From: Mytilus californianus
Lineage: Eukaryota; Mollusca; Bivalvia; Mytilida; Mytilidae
Direction of reading: 5' to 3'
Assembly (NCBI RefSeq): GCF_021869535.1
Contig: NW_026262712.1
Span: 53,324,384-53,388,383 of the forward strand
DNA length: 64,000 bases
Shown here: positions 35,521 through 48,159 of the stretch, in pieces
Layout: the number at the start of each line of letters is the position of its first letter
Numbering within the stretch: the first letter of the stretch is position 1
Translations under genes and position numbers: made by a program
The notes under the pieces: generated by a model
The model's input: the letters and a program-made list of their open reading frames with translations, nothing else
Databases searched by the model: none
What the model was told of the DNA's origin: nothing

Positions 35521-35929
35521 AAAGACGTCATTAACAGTCAGAGAAAGACATGACTTTGTGCAATGCCAAATCATAGGTACCAACAGATTGTAGTACTTTG
35601 ATGTGTATAACAATAATATGTAGTATAATTTAAAGTTACTGATAACAAAATTAATATTCATACCAATAAAAACAATATTCAAAGATCTATTTACAGTGTT
35701 CAATTGGTAACCTTTTAAAATAAATTTATTTAAAGGATTGATAAGTTTACCCTGATCGTTTTAAATTTACATGCATGCAATTTCTATTTATATTATTATT
35801 GATAAATACAATATTGCAGAAGTAGTAGAAATAGATCTACAAGTGAGGGGAGTTGTTTATGACTTCAGGGAACTTTATTTGGATATGCTTGTTATGGTCT
35901 AATTGAAATTTACAAGACCTTCATTCAAT

Positions 35930-36230
35930 TTCAGCACATTTTGTGAATGTATGTCCCATTTATAGGCAATATGTTTTTCGGTCTGTGCGTCCGTTTGTTC
36001 TTCCGTTCATCTGTCTGTTCCGCTTCAGGTTAATGTTTTTGGTCAAAGTAGTTTTTGATGAAGTTGAAGTCCAATCAAATTAAAACTCAGTACACATGTT
36101 CCATATGATATGATCTTTCTAATTATAATGCCAAATTAGAGTTTTGACCGCAATTTACGGTCCACTGGACATAGAAAATGATAGTGCGAGTGGGGCATTC
36201 ATGTACTATGGACACATTCTTGTTCAAATC
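35930..36230 (-). repeat. Dispersed repeat family 4
   Basis: Inverted copy of 14,480-14,775: 'GTTGAAGTCCAATCAAATTA' and 'ATAGTGCGAGTGGGGCATTC' are present in reverse orientation. Confidence 0.7.
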
Positions 36231-37469
36231 CTTTATTAAAGAAGTTAGTAAATTTACTTCAGATAAAAATACTAAATTAGACGAACCAATCTAATAAAAG
36301 ATATATCTCTGATTTCGTTATACTTATATAACTTTTTTGTATGAATTTAATAAGATTACTGGACAAACGCGTTCAATCTTCGGACTTAATTCTTAACAAT
36401 TTTACCGAGCGGAGAGAGGCGAAAAAAATAACGTCTTTCAAGCCAAATTTTATATGTATGCTATACACACAACTTTATTGTTTAAACTTGGTAATCAATT
36501 AATCTAAAATACTGTCCTAGATAATCAAATAATCATGAAATATTTGGTCTAGTAATCAAATAATCACTAAAAAAAACGGCCAAGTAATCACATAATCAAA
36601 AACCCCATGAGGAATCATTAAAGATGACATATTTTTGTATTAATATTAATTCACTTATAAGGTCTTTGCATCGGAAATAAACTAATTAATTCTAAAACCA
36701 GTTGTTGGCATGATATGGGTCATTTTCTTCACATTGACATAATTTAGTAAACGTTTATTGAAACCTGTAATGTGAAGACGTGAATGAAAATGCGGAGTTT
36801 GTGAGACCAGGTTCAAGCAAGCAGCCACTCGCTAGCAGCCACTTCGCTAGCAGCCAGTTTTCAGATGTTTATATAAAACCAAATGTTGCATAAGATTCAA
36901 ACGTACTTCAAATGTTTTTATTAATATATAACCATTATACTATCAGTTTTTAATATATAATTAAGCAGTCAAAGACACTATTCAATGAATTTCAAAATTT
37001 CATTTCTTGTTCATTAATTATATAAATACAATAGAAATCGCTTTCAATACATCACACAGCGTGCTGCACGCTTTACATTTCAAATAGTCAACACTTTTGA
37101 GTGTATATAGAATCGTTAATAATTATGAAATTATTTAAATGTTGGCAAAATTGCACTATTGTGTGAAATAGCTTTCCATATTCTCGGCATCCTGTCAAAT
37201 AGTTCATGAAAAGTAACAATTGTTCTGCATTAGAAGAAGAAAAGTTGCACTCGTGCTTTAACTTTTTTTTTTGCCACACAAAACTGTTTTGACAAAACAT
37301 TCTACTTCTGAAACAGTGGATTTCGCTTACTTATGATTGGACGAAAGGTTTATTTTTTGTACTCAAAGTATGGTGGGCAAGGAAATTATTTATTAGCTTT
37401 AAAAAATAATCCGTGCTATACCCAAACTGGGAATTTTGATCAAGTAGGCGCTAGGTCTCTAGCTTACGT

Positions 37470-37900
37470 TTGCACCTAGTGCGGAAAAAAGTATTGCCAT
37501 AGAATTTTTGTTTGTTAACTTTTCGGTAAGGGTTGGTTAGGGTATCTGACCTCAACTCGGGACCTCCTTTAGAAAAAGAAACTAAGCCGAAAAATACCCT
37601 GTGTTTTTTCTACTGTAGACCTCAGCTACAAAGCTTCCCTTTGTCTTAGTGCGGACAAAAGTATTGCCTTAGAATTTTTTTTTATTAAATTTTCGGTAAG
37701 GGTGGGGTTGGGTGTCCGCGGACCCTAACTTTGGAACTTCTTAAAAACAAAACTAAGACGAATAACACCCTTGATTTTTTTCTCCAGTAGACCTCAACTA
37801 CCCAACTTCCCTTTGCACCTAGTATTGCCGTAGATTTTTTTATTAACTTTTCGGTAATGGTGTGGTAGGGTAGGTAGCTGAGGTCAACTTGAGAAAAAAT
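37470..37900. repeat. About 171-bp tandem repeat at the inner edge of the right arm
   Basis: Three copies of a unit containing 'AGTGCGGA..AAAGTATTGCC' (37,480, 37,651 and a shorter form near 37,815), each followed by 'TTTTCGGTAA' and a CAGCTAC/CAACTAC stretch. Only the last lies inside the arm proper. Confidence 0.7.
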
Positions 37901-39286
37901 CCAGAGTGATGTTCCGTTTAGTCTTGTTTTATAATGTAATAAGCTGGCAAATTATGAAAGCTCACGTCTTAATTGATAGGCATATAAATAAAAAGAAAAC
38001 GTATGATAACCAATAACAATCTACCGGAGACAAAATAACGTTGGTTTATGCAACTAGGATGATGGTCTGGATACGGGGTTCTTCATTTCTCTATTCTTTG
38101 ATATTCTATGCCGATTTTCTCTATTCTTTAATCAGTGTTTCAGGCCATTTTTCTCTATTCTTTATTTCTTTATACATTTTGCCAATTATTCTGTTCTCTT
38201 TATATTTTAATACCTCATTATTCTATTTTTTTTATTTCTTGGTCCATTGCCTCTATTATTCATATTTTTTGCCCACTATTCTCTCTTCCGTAAACCCCCA
38301 TCCACACCCAGGCTCTAGTTAAGGTCATAATATAGCTTTCAAAAATCAGCAAAACTAAAACCCGAGTAGGCTCCGAATTGCAAAATGATTGAATGCTAAT
38401 CCCGGTTTGAATTGTGAAATTGCGGAAATATGTTTTTCAATGAATTGATCAAGCAAAACACATTATCGTCCTGAATGTTCGTATAATGGACCTTGGTTAT
38501 GAATTCTAATCATCTGAGATCAACCTTTCTAAATTTAAAAGTAAAGATCACGCACCCTTATTGTTCAGAATGATAAAGTCTTTTGCATCCGTCGACTTTA
38601 TCTTCGATTAAAGATCTGATAACCACAGTGACTGTGCATGTATACTTTAACGACCGGGGTAGTTTTCTTATAAGTTTCTAAAAGTAGTAACCTCCCTTGT
38701 TAATGTGATGTTGTAATCAATCTATTTATTTGTACCATCTTTATATAATATTATATTGTACAATTTAAATTTATGATTCGTTTAATATTTAAATATAATA
38801 ATTTATTTTTTATTAAAGATATAAACAAGGTAATTTGAAAGGCTTTGATTCATTTATCATCGTAGTTCAATTCATAAGTCAGGCGGTCTATTTTGTCTAC
38901 ATTATCTTGAAAGAACACCGGGGTGTTTACATTGGCATTATTTACTATCAATGACTGTGAAACAAGAAAGGAAAACATTGTACATTATAAAACGAGAAAT
39001 AATTAAAATTAAATACAAAATTCTTGTTTAGTTAAATCATAAAACGAAAAACGGAAACACTTTTGATTTTCATTTTGGTTTTAGAGAAATCAAAAACAAA
39101 AAATGAAAACATTTTCGTTTTCCATTTTGGTTTTAGAGAAATCAAAAACGAAAAATGAAAACACTTTTGTTTTTCGTTTTGGTTTTTGAGAAATCAAAAA
39201 CGAAAAATGGAAACACTCTCGTTTTTTGTTTTTTGTTTTTGATATTTCAAAATGAAAAACGAATGGACGCAAATATACACGGACCG
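37764..39286 (-). repeat. Right terminal inverted repeat of the TTAA element
   Basis: Mirror of 31,472-33,010. It ends ...ATACACGGACCG before TTAA. The outermost base differs from the left end (C versus G on the inward strand). Confidence 0.85.
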
Positions 39287-40521
39287 TTAAGTCCATCTAA
39301 ACCTGGCGCTTTATTTAATTTTACTGTGATAAGACATATATCTGTACATTACTGCACTGTGATGTTTCCTGCACATAAATTACTTTCACTTAATTTTTGG
39401 CACTCTTTAATATCGTTTAAGTACTTAATGGTGTTTTCAAAATCGGGATTAGTAGAGGAATATAAATTGTTGATGATTGTTAGTGTTAAGTATTTTTTTT
39501 TTATCAGTAATTATATTATTGTTTACATTATGCATTCTAGTAATAGTTAATAGTTTTTTTGGCACTACCTGGCTTTTTCAAGACCTATGAAATAAGAGGT
39601 AATTTTTTCTTCCTCTTCAATCCATTTTACCCTTGATCTTATTTAATTGCCTTTTATTTTTCATTGTAAAGGTTTCCTTATTTCTTTCTTTGTTCTCTAT
39701 ATTTTTTTCAATCAGGTAGGTACGTGTATTTGTTGCATTACCTCTATTGTTATTTGTCTGAATTTCATTATTTAATTGTGTTAATTGATTTTCAATACAT
39801 TGCTTGATTCTATTTAATTTGGTGCTTTCAACTACAGGATTGAAGTGTTCAATTTTGAACCTCTATTTTAAAAGTGTCCCATAAAATAGCTAGATTTTGT
39901 AATCGTTTGGTTTAGTTTTACAATAATTATTGTTAATAAGATTAAATATTATATTCATGTAATTATCATCGTCTGAAACCCTTCCTTTTAAATTCCAGTC
40001 ACCACGTTTATTTTTTTATATTTCTTGACATTTGGAATTATAGGGATACACTATTATGATTAGTGTCTTGAACGACAATTGGTCTAATATTACGAGAGGA
40101 GCATTTATTTCTTTCATCGCCAACAAGAAAGTAGTCGTTTTTGTGGTTTTTGTTTTATTTCTTTCACACCAAGTGAAATGAGTTTTATTTCTATCTTTTT
40201 TTCACGCAACATATCTTTTAATTTGAAAGATTTAATTAACGATTTCAGTCCGGAAACAGGTTATAAAATTTTACTTTCGTATTTTTATTTTTTGTATCTT
40301 TTTCAGATGAAATATCGTTAACATCTCCTGATATTATTTATTTGTCCTAGTCTGTATTTATCAATAAAAGCTTTAACTGTTTTAAAGAAAGTATTTCTCA
40401 GTTTATAATTATTTGGTGCATATATATTTACAATCTCGAGTATACTTTCATCAATTTCTAGATTTTTTAAAAGAAGCCTTCCGTTTATAACCGAGTTTGT
40501 ACTTACATGAGAACTCGACAA
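39287..40521 (-). mobile_element. LINE 1, endonuclease middle part and linker, degenerate
   Basis: Minus-strand frames give G-R-L-L-L-K-N-L-E-I and V-N-I-Y-A-P-N-N (40,318-40,521), an exonuclease/endonuclease signature of LINE proteins. Next comes a broken linker with W-I-E-E-E-E-K-I-T-S-Y-F near 39.6 kb and finally N-K-A-P-G-L-D-G-L, which runs into TTAA at 39,287-39,290. The P-G-L-D-G start of the reverse transcriptase is thus separated from N-V-E-F-Y at 31,467 by the 7.8-kb insertion. Many stops and frameshifts. Confidence 0.78.
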
Positions 40522-40524
40522 ATG

Positions 40525-40745
40525 TCACATATGGAGTAGGATCTGCTTTACCTTCTGGAGCACCTGAGATGACCCCCGGTTGTTTGGTAGGGTTCGTTTT
40601 TCTCAGTCCTTAGTTTTCTATGTTGTGTTTTGTATATTGTTTTTTGTCTTTTAGTCTCTCTCCCTTTTTTACCATAACGTTGTCAGTTTATGTTCGACTT
40701 ATGAGTTTGAATGTCCATTTGGTATCTGTCGCCTCTCTTTTGGGT
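40525..40745 (+). repeat. Dispersed repeat family 3, inserted within the LINE 1 endonuclease
   Basis: From 'ATGTCACATATGGAGTAGG' to 'TTGGTATCTGTCGCCTCTC', colinear with 23,720-23,955. LINE 1 endonuclease sequence lies on both sides. Confidence 0.75.
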
Positions 40746-41010
40746 TTAACATTAATAATAATAGTATAGTTTAGCCCACTTTTTAACCATATGGTTACCC
40801 CTCTAGATTTGGTATGACCATTACTTAAAAACATTTCCCCCTCAAATTCTTTTTTATAGATTTTTTGAAACTGTCTCTTAAATTAAAAGAATATCACATT
40901 TTTTTATGTTTAGTCCATTCAATTAGCGTTTTTCTTTTTCAGTTTGATGTAGTCCCTTAGAATTGACTGTACAAATATGAAGTTTTGGTTCAGTCATGAA
41001 TGTTATTGTT
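40746..41010 (-). mobile_element. LINE 1, start of the endonuclease domain, degenerate
   Basis: Minus-strand frames read T-V-N-S-K-G-L, R-L-I-E-W-T-K, E-F-E-G-E-M-F-L-S-N-G-H and S-R-G-V-T-I-W-L-K. These follow the usual start of a LINE APE-type endonuclease (N-x-x-G-L...W...G.S.GV.I). There is a frameshift and stop near the middle. No ORF1 was identified upstream. Confidence 0.6.
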
Positions 41011-41025
41011 AAAGATCAGATTTAG

Positions 41026-41030
<5 letters not shown>

Positions 41031-41057
<27 letters not shown>
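41031..41057. repeat. (TA)n microsatellite
   Basis: About 13 uninterrupted TA units at the boundary where LINE 1 similarity ends. Confidence 0.9.
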
Positions 41058-41060
<3 letters not shown>

Positions 41061-42067
41061 ATTGGGAAACCCCTATTTATCTATAGTATCTTTTACCGAT
41101 TTTGTGCCTTCTATTACTGTTAGACGCAGACTTACTTTCATCAACATGTAAAATTTTATCGGCTGCTTCTCCGTTTTTAGTGTGAATAATCTTCGGCTAC
41201 ATTGTTGCATCCCAAAATTGTGTAAATGTTCATGAGTACAAATGTATAGTCACAGTAGGTGATAATCTTATCAATAATTAACAATTGCTTGTACATAAAA
41301 AAAAAACGATAAACTCATAAATTTAGGCCTAGAAATTCATTTACACCCTCGATGTCTCTGCATGTATAATAAATGATTTCCACAATGTTGGGAGAAGCAT
41401 AACTTTTCTATCAGTCCTCTATTTTTGTAGGAATATTGTAACCGCATGATAATGTATTTTGTTTTATCAAAACATTTCGGTTCAAAATCAATAGTGTTAA
41501 TAGACAATAACCACCGGTTATTCTCTCCCATGAACAAGGATTCAAAAATCATATGCTCTTTATATTGATTTTAATTCATCTTAACATGTTTATATGTTTT
41601 TCGGTATTAAAATAGAGCGTTGCATTTCAAAACATATTGCCAATGTGGATTGACACTGCTGACTTCATGTTGATTGAATTGCTGTTCGACTGGAGTATAT
41701 ATGTACCTGTGATTAGAAGAGCGTTTATGCCACCACAGCGGAATCTTTAATATTGCTTTCTATTGAGGATCACAGTTTGTTAACAGTTCTAATTTTCATT
41801 ATTGAGAGATCGCAGTACGACAGGGTAGATTAATTCAGTAGCGAGTAAAATAATAATGTTTGTGTCCAAAAATTTGGCAACGTACACGTCGGTTATTTTT
41901 TTTTTTTTTATCATGTAATCAATGCTAGGAAGCTCATATTGTATAAAATAAAATTGAGAATGGAAATGGCTTATTAACGTAAGTAAACCATCTGTCTATA
42001 CTATGAAGTATTTGATTTAAAATTAAGTTTGTACTTCTAATGATACTGCCTAAAAGGTTTAGTTGTC
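41058..42067. other. Spacer between the two LINE remnants
   Basis: 1 kb of AT-rich sequence. The ORF at 41,337-41,552 (minus) has no family signature. Confidence 0.45.
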
Positions 42068-42415
42068 TTATATTGAGTTCAGCAATGGCTGGTCTGACAC
42101 CAGGAAGTAGATAAGTAATATCTTTAACTGAACTATTAAGTAAACACTGATTTTTTCGGAGAAAATCAAGGTAAAATATTTCCAGAGCGATATTGTTTTA
42201 ACAAATGTCTCTTTTTCATAGAAAAGTCTTGGAAGTACATATATTATAAACAGTGTCATGCATGTAGTCGGTGGTAACCAATTAGTTCCTTGAAAACTAG
42301 TACCAGTAAGACAATACAGACTTTTTCTAGCACAGATAATGCGGTCTTCTATGTTGACTGTCGTCTCATATTTTACGAATCTAATTATACCAAGATGGGT
42401 GGCAGTTTTTGACAC
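42068..42415 (-). pseudogene. LINE 2, reverse transcriptase C-terminal region
   Basis: The longest open part of LINE 2 (115 codons). It reads K-T-A-T-H-L-G-I-I-R, I-C-A-R-K-S-L-Y and Y-V-L-P-R-L-F-Y, a layout I recognise from mollusc and cnidarian LINE proteins downstream of the catalytic palm. It is out of frame with the palm part above it. Confidence 0.7.
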
Positions 42416-45400
42416 AGAGACTTCTTTGTCAACTTATTTTAGTCCGAAGTAGAGATATACATTGGTTTTTGTGGTCTTTTCATAAGAATGGTACTCTTTT
42501 CTGGGTTAATAATATATTTTCTCGGTTATCATAAGAACTAGTTACATTCAACATCAATTGAAAATCGGATGAGGAGCTAGCTACTAAAGCAACATCACCT
42601 GCAACGGTTGGACATCAAACAAAGGTTGTTCCAATATGTGTTCCAAGTTTATTACGTTTTAAAGTTTTGAAAAGGTCATTTATGTATGTTTGTATAAACC
42701 TGTAGATAAAATACACCATGACTGAGTCCTTGTTTGATAGGAAATGTTTACTAAGACAACCACACCACTTTACCTTTGAAGTTAAGTGTGTACACCAAGC
42801 CCTAAACTTTTGCCATTAATTCTATTAGTTTACATTGTAAAAACTGATGATCAACGGCATCAAAAACTTTTTGAGAGTCTAGAAAAGCTATAGATAATGG
42901 AAGATTTAGTTCCTTTGCTTCTAAGAAAGATTCTTTGATCAGTAAAGCTGACAGCTATATTGGTGTATTTTTGATGAAGCCAAATTGTAATGATGACTGA
43001 TCTGAAGGTAACAGATTTCAATTCTGTTCAGTTAGCATGCCCATGTACTTTTCATATGGTGCATGAAACAGTTATGCCTCTGTAATTACCAAAATCAGCA
43101 GCATCTATACCTTTTTTTGTAAATATGTGTTTTAATTTCAGATAAAATTTGTAACGGTATTTGACCATGTTCGATTATCGCTTACATAGGACAGACAGTA
43201 CACTCAAAATAGTTGGCCTTGCAAGTTTAAGTTGCTCAGTGCAAATTCCTAATTCATAACGTGATTTGTTGTTATTGAGCATTAGGATTATGGATTCAAA
43301 ATCAGCAGGCATAAAAGGTGAAAAAGCATCATCACTTTCTTGAACTATTTATCAGATAACCTCTATATGAAGTTCAGTGTTTTCCTGATAGTCAGAATCA
43401 ATTGTTCAAGTTGTTTTGAACGGAAAGGTCGTTACTTTGTTTGTCAAGATAAAACATAAGTTAGCCTTCATTCGTGTAGCCTTGTGGTTTTGAAATACTA
43501 TTTAATACTCCTCTGGTTAGTGTGTAAAAGTTCTTAGATTTTTCAGATTCAAGTAATGGATCACACAATTGTGTACGCTAACATATCATGGCATGTCGTT
43601 GTTGTTACCGGATGCGTATTTGATGGTATTGCGTTTATTGATTTTTGGGTGATTCTCAGTTGGACTGACATATTGAATCCATTTTTTTGTGGATCAAATT
43701 GCCTTGAGCTAGTAATTATCTTAGTGCTGGACTATATATAGCTAGCCTTCCATTTCGGTCCATTTAATCGAATTTTCCTAGATAGTAAAGCTTTGCGAGC
43801 TGCAGCCTCAATGTTATCTATAAATGTCTTTATTTGTTCAGGTCTTTCAACTTTTAATTTCTGTGTGTTTGATAGAGTGCTCTGATATAACTCTATATAC
43901 ACTCGTTCCACAGAAGTCGCCTTCTTTCTGGAGGTTTATCAGTTTTTGAAAGGAAAATACTCAGTTTCCCTACGACTGGTAGATGACTAGAAGTATTTAT
44001 AAGGTGTTGTTGACATATCTCAAGTTCTAGAAAATTTCTCCGCATAACTTAAAATGTAGTAAATCTGGGATTATCTTATTCAATGCTGAAACGTTGCTGT
44101 GTAGCTCCAATGTTAGCATAAGTGACTAGTTTGTATATTTCTATAAAAGATCTAAAACATCTACTTATATCAATTCTATGAGAGGGTAACATTGTTGCAT
44201 TAATGTCACCGACGAGTATACTCTAGTGTGAATCACAATACTTTTGAATGATTTCTAGCAAGTCAAGATTTTCTTGATACTTTACATCAGTATCAGAGTA
44301 TCAAGATGTAGGAAGGCAACAATTTATTAAACATATCAGTTTAGCAGAGCAGCTAATTTCTACTACAATAATGCGTTCATTAACATCATAAAGGGTCTTC
44401 CTCGGGGTCTTCACATATCTATCAAATTTGGCATTCCAGCCGATGAGATTTCCACCATTATCACGTGAACGAACGGAGTGTTACAGTCACTCGATCTTAT
44501 TGAAATTTCGAAGCTTCTTGTTGTTCATATTACCACAACCAGTGTTCTTATATACAGTTTAAATCATTAACAGGTAAAATGTTCTCCAGATAAGGAGCAG
44601 TTCCACTAAGGCCTTCTATGTTAAAAGTAACTAGTGTAATATGTCCAATCACATCCTTATATTGTACGGTTACATCTCCCGTTTGTCTGTTTCTATCATT
44701 CCTTTGTCTGGAAAAGGATCAGAACATTGATTGTCAACAAATTTGTATTCACTAGATGGTACCACTACATTGTTGACTGAACTATGATCATTGATACCAG
44801 GATTACTATTTAGTTATTTTCCTGATGAGCATGTTCAATCCTCTCTTTTGTTTGGCCGTATAAATCTTGATACTGATTCACGGTCCGAAAGTGGATATTT
44901 TGTTGTTTGTATGTGCAGGAACTCTACGATGGTTGTAGGTTGCCTGAGTGGTACGATCAAGATTACGATCAGAATAATGGTGAGTGGTCCGATTGGTCAT
45001 GAGATCAGAACTTCTTTGGTGTTGAGATGGAGATGGGATAATATATCCTTGATTTGTGGATTGAGACATGTTTGACAAACATTCGGTAAGAAATGAACAG
45101 GAGTAGTGCTAGCGATGTCAGATAAAATCGGACAATTAGATAGTTTCTCTATCTGTACTGTATGAACTGGAACTGACATATTCTCAGAAGTAGTATATTC
45201 GTAGAGTTCATAATCATACCCTTTACACACTTTTGGTGATGATGTCAATAGTTCCTGAATGTTGATATAGATATTCAAGAGTTGGAGTGATTAAGTTGTC
45301 TAAGAAATATCGTACTCCATTGCCATTGGCCACAATTTATGATGTAGAGTTATAAAGATTAACAGTGAATTTAAGTTGTTTATTTGTAGATATACCACTT

Positions 45401-46250
45401 CCCTTTGCTTTTGGTGACTTTAATTGTTTGATAAACTACCGTGTTCCTTTTCGAGTCAAGTTTATTGAATAGTAAACCTTTCAATATTTCATAGCCCGTT
45501 GATCTAATTTCAGCTCTAAAGTTGTTATTGGACTTCATGACAAAATTCACCAAATTTTATCACAAGCATCTTCTTTCTTATTCATAGCCTTATCTGGTAT
45601 CATAACATATGGTTCAACTTTAGCGTTTATATTAAAAGGTTGGTTTAAATGACAGATCCTTGCCGAGGATCAAACTCCTACTTTTTCCATGGACATGACA
45701 AACATTTCGAAGTTATGAATGTTACTGGTTAATACTTGAGTGTATGGATATCACAGTATTAAAAAACAACTCAGAGAGTCATTGAGGACGACACTAGAAA
45801 ATGTGTTTTACTAGATAAAACATTTTTACACGATTGCAACGAGGACTTTAAAGACTGTTAGTAATTACAATGGTACAAAGTGTTGTTTTCAAGAATACAC
45901 TGCATATACAGTTTTCACAGTATGACATCACCTTATGGTCCACTATTTAGGTCAACAACTTGACTCTGTTTACAAACTGAGTACGTGTTTATTTTTCCCC
46001 TTTCTTTGGTTTATTTTTTCCCCTTCTTTTGGACTCTATACTGACTGAGACATATCAATGTCATCTGCATTTGCGCTTGTAGATTCAAATTCACTAGTTG
46101 TTGGAGGCTCAACTGTATGACTTGGTTGTTGTGTAGTATCAGTATATACTACACTTTCATCAGCAGCACGTGTGTTTTCATTTGCGTCATTTCCACTTTC
46201 AGATTTATGATTGGTATCAGAGAGGTCATTTTCCATACAGTCACTTTGTT
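42068..46250 (-). mobile_element. LINE 2: a different, degenerate non-LTR retrotransposon
   Basis: The minus strand, high to low coordinates, gives an acidic ORF1-like stretch (46,036-46,236) and an endonuclease start with N-I-E-G-L-S-G-T-A-P-Y-L-E-N-I-L and E-H-W-L-W-E-Y-E (44.5-44.65 kb). It continues with G-N-Y-R-G-I-T-V (43.1 kb), Q-F-G-F (43.0 kb), A-F-L-D-S-Q-K-V-F-D-A-V-D-H (42.85-42.9 kb), A-G-D-V-A-L (42.6 kb, catalytic box) and a thumb/C-terminal region K-T-A-T-H-L-G-I-I-R. All domains are present in order but split by frameshifts and stops. The first catalytic Asp is Gly. Its motifs differ from LINE 1, so it belongs to another clade. Not functional. Confidence 0.78.
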
Positions 46251-48159
46251 AAAGACCTTATCTATCGCTATATTTACAAATTCAGTAATTAAGGCATTAG
46301 TTAATATTAATGGCCATCGGATAAACATTATTTGCCTTTCTGTATAGTACGAGGAATATGTTCGGATAAAGGATCCTAAAATATAACAAATCTATAGCGT
46401 CTTAAACGGTTAGTTAGAATGTTTTCGTACCACAGACGTTCCTTAAAGTGGTTCAAGATAACACAATAGCGTGTGTTCAACTGCTCGTAAGATTTTAGCA
46501 TCTTTCACCCTTATTCGAAAATTGCTGTAGTTTTCATGTACGGTCACCCGAGGGTTATTTGGGTAGACGTTAACTTTTTTGTCTCAAATTTCTAATCCCT
46601 TAGAGATAAGGTATTCTCTTTCAGACTTAAAGTCCAAATATATTCTCCAAAGACCTCTAGTACGTTTAAGTCCTACACTTCAAACCAAATATGTACCATC
46701 TATTCTTCACAATAGCCAAAACGCATTGCATCAGACACCTCAAATCTATATTTTGTACTTTTAGAGCAGTAACAAAAATAATAAACGGTCAAAATTTATA
46801 AATATGACCTTCACTTCAATTACCAAATTTGTTCTAAGGATCTCATATAAAAAAAACCTCTATGTAAACAGCTTACGTTTTATGAGTTACACCAACATAC
46901 CGCTCAGGAAAAAGGTGAAAGACGAACTCTTATAAGATGTCTCTGTATCGCTTCTGTCAATATTGACGGAGGCATGCTGAGTACATTACAAACATTTAAA
47001 AAAAAACACCGTGTCATTATCTTTTTTGTACGAATTGGATATGTTAACAAGAAAAACAGTGTTCTGATAAACAAACACTTTCAAAAACGAATAAACGGTT
47101 CGATATTTTATACGCAATATCGTATCGAAAATTGATTTGATTTTGAGAAATAGAAATATACAGCTCAAGAAAGAAAACTGGTGGAAGAAACAAAGGATAT
47201 TTCGATGAAAACTAGAAACTCTCTATTTCATCAACATCTCTGGTGTCAGAAGTACGCTTATATTTTACTGATTCCAAAACACAACAGCTTAAGGTATTTT
47301 GTTCGTGAATTTAGGGAGATATTAAACCACTTCCTGTTAACTCAAAGTAACTTTCGTTGTCAAATAATAGTCAATATATATAAAAAAAATGAAAACATTT
47401 AATAGATTTTATGCGTCCGAAGCCCTTCCCAAAATTATATTTTTGGGGTGTACTTATGATTGAAAAGGGGGAATAGTTTGCTTCTAGTATACAAAATGTC
47501 TGGATTCATAGGATAGGAAAGTTCAAACTGGTTAAAAAAAGGTTTTAAGGTACCTTTACTTGCAATTAGTTAAAAGACAGGTATTTCCGGTTAACACGAG
47601 ATTGACTCATTTCAGTGGACATTTCTTAACCTTCCCTGACAATTAATTTTGTTCCAAAGTCATAAAGAGGGATCCCAAATTAAAAGATGTCAAGTCCCTT
47701 CTTTGTATGGTGTATGAGCAAGATCACCATGATGGAGTTTCTTTCAAATACTCCAGGAGAAAACCTGCTGATATACAATGTCGCCGTACCAATTATATCT
47801 AATGTATTACAATAACGACATTTTGCAACAAATAATTTAGAACTGTGTCCATATCTCTTATCGATAGCAAGCAAATTCAAATTCAAAGGTTAGATCATAC
47901 ATAACCTTGACATTTGACAATATCCAAAATGTCCTTAAGGTTGACCAAGTACCTCAAATCAAACGAACCTAGTTCCTATTTCATTTTGGTTTGAAAATAA
48001 ACTTTTACAAGTAACATATCAAGTATGTCAAAAAAGAAAAGGGATTACTCTGATATGGAGTCTACCGATCGCGTCTGTTAAATTAATTTCTACATTCTTA
48101 GGATAAAACCAGCAATTCAAAAAAACTAGACAAAGTGATGCCCCGCACTCCACTCTGAA
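46251..48159. other. Spacer between LINE 2 and the 184-bp repeats
   Basis: Mostly AT-rich with nothing recognised. The ORF at 47,680-47,886 (minus) reads K-C-R-Y-C-N-T then V-F-E-R-N-S-I-M. This weakly recalls the N-terminal zinc-binding region of Mutator-like transposases common in molluscs, but it is too short to call. Confidence 0.35.

Larger units (their letters stand above)
33011..37763. other. Interior of the TTAA element
   Basis: 4.75 kb without any recognisable transposase. It contains dispersed repeats (33,375-33,630, 33,790-33,900, 34,735-34,870, 34,885-35,040, 35,095-35,520, 35,930-36,230), a degenerate TAATCAAATAATC-type stretch (36,490-36,600) and a short CGCTAGCAGCCACT duplication (about 36,825-36,862). 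Confidence 0.55.
31472..39286. mobile_element. 7.8-kb DNA transposon-like element with 1.5-kb inverted ends and TTAA target site
   Basis: The ends are GGGTCCGTGTATATTTGCG at 31,472 and its near mirror ending at 39,286. TTAA flanks both (31,468-31,471 and 39,287-39,290). Arms of about 1.54 kb are near mirror images. Removing the element plus one TTAA joins two halves of LINE 1 in frame (G-L-D-G-L / N-V-E-F-Y), so it moved in as a unit. No transposase ORF is visible; the middle holds other repeats. TTAA targets are known for piggyBac and Kolobok elements, and the long internally repetitive ends recall foldback elements. I cannot assign the superfamily. It is probably non-autonomous. Confidence 0.8.

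Noticed and set aside
32431-38322. Two similar ORFs of about 91 codons (F/Y/L/S-rich) in opposite orientation
   Set aside because: They are the same low-complexity stretch in the two inverted arms of the TTAA element, rich in TTTATTC-type sequence, with no domain.
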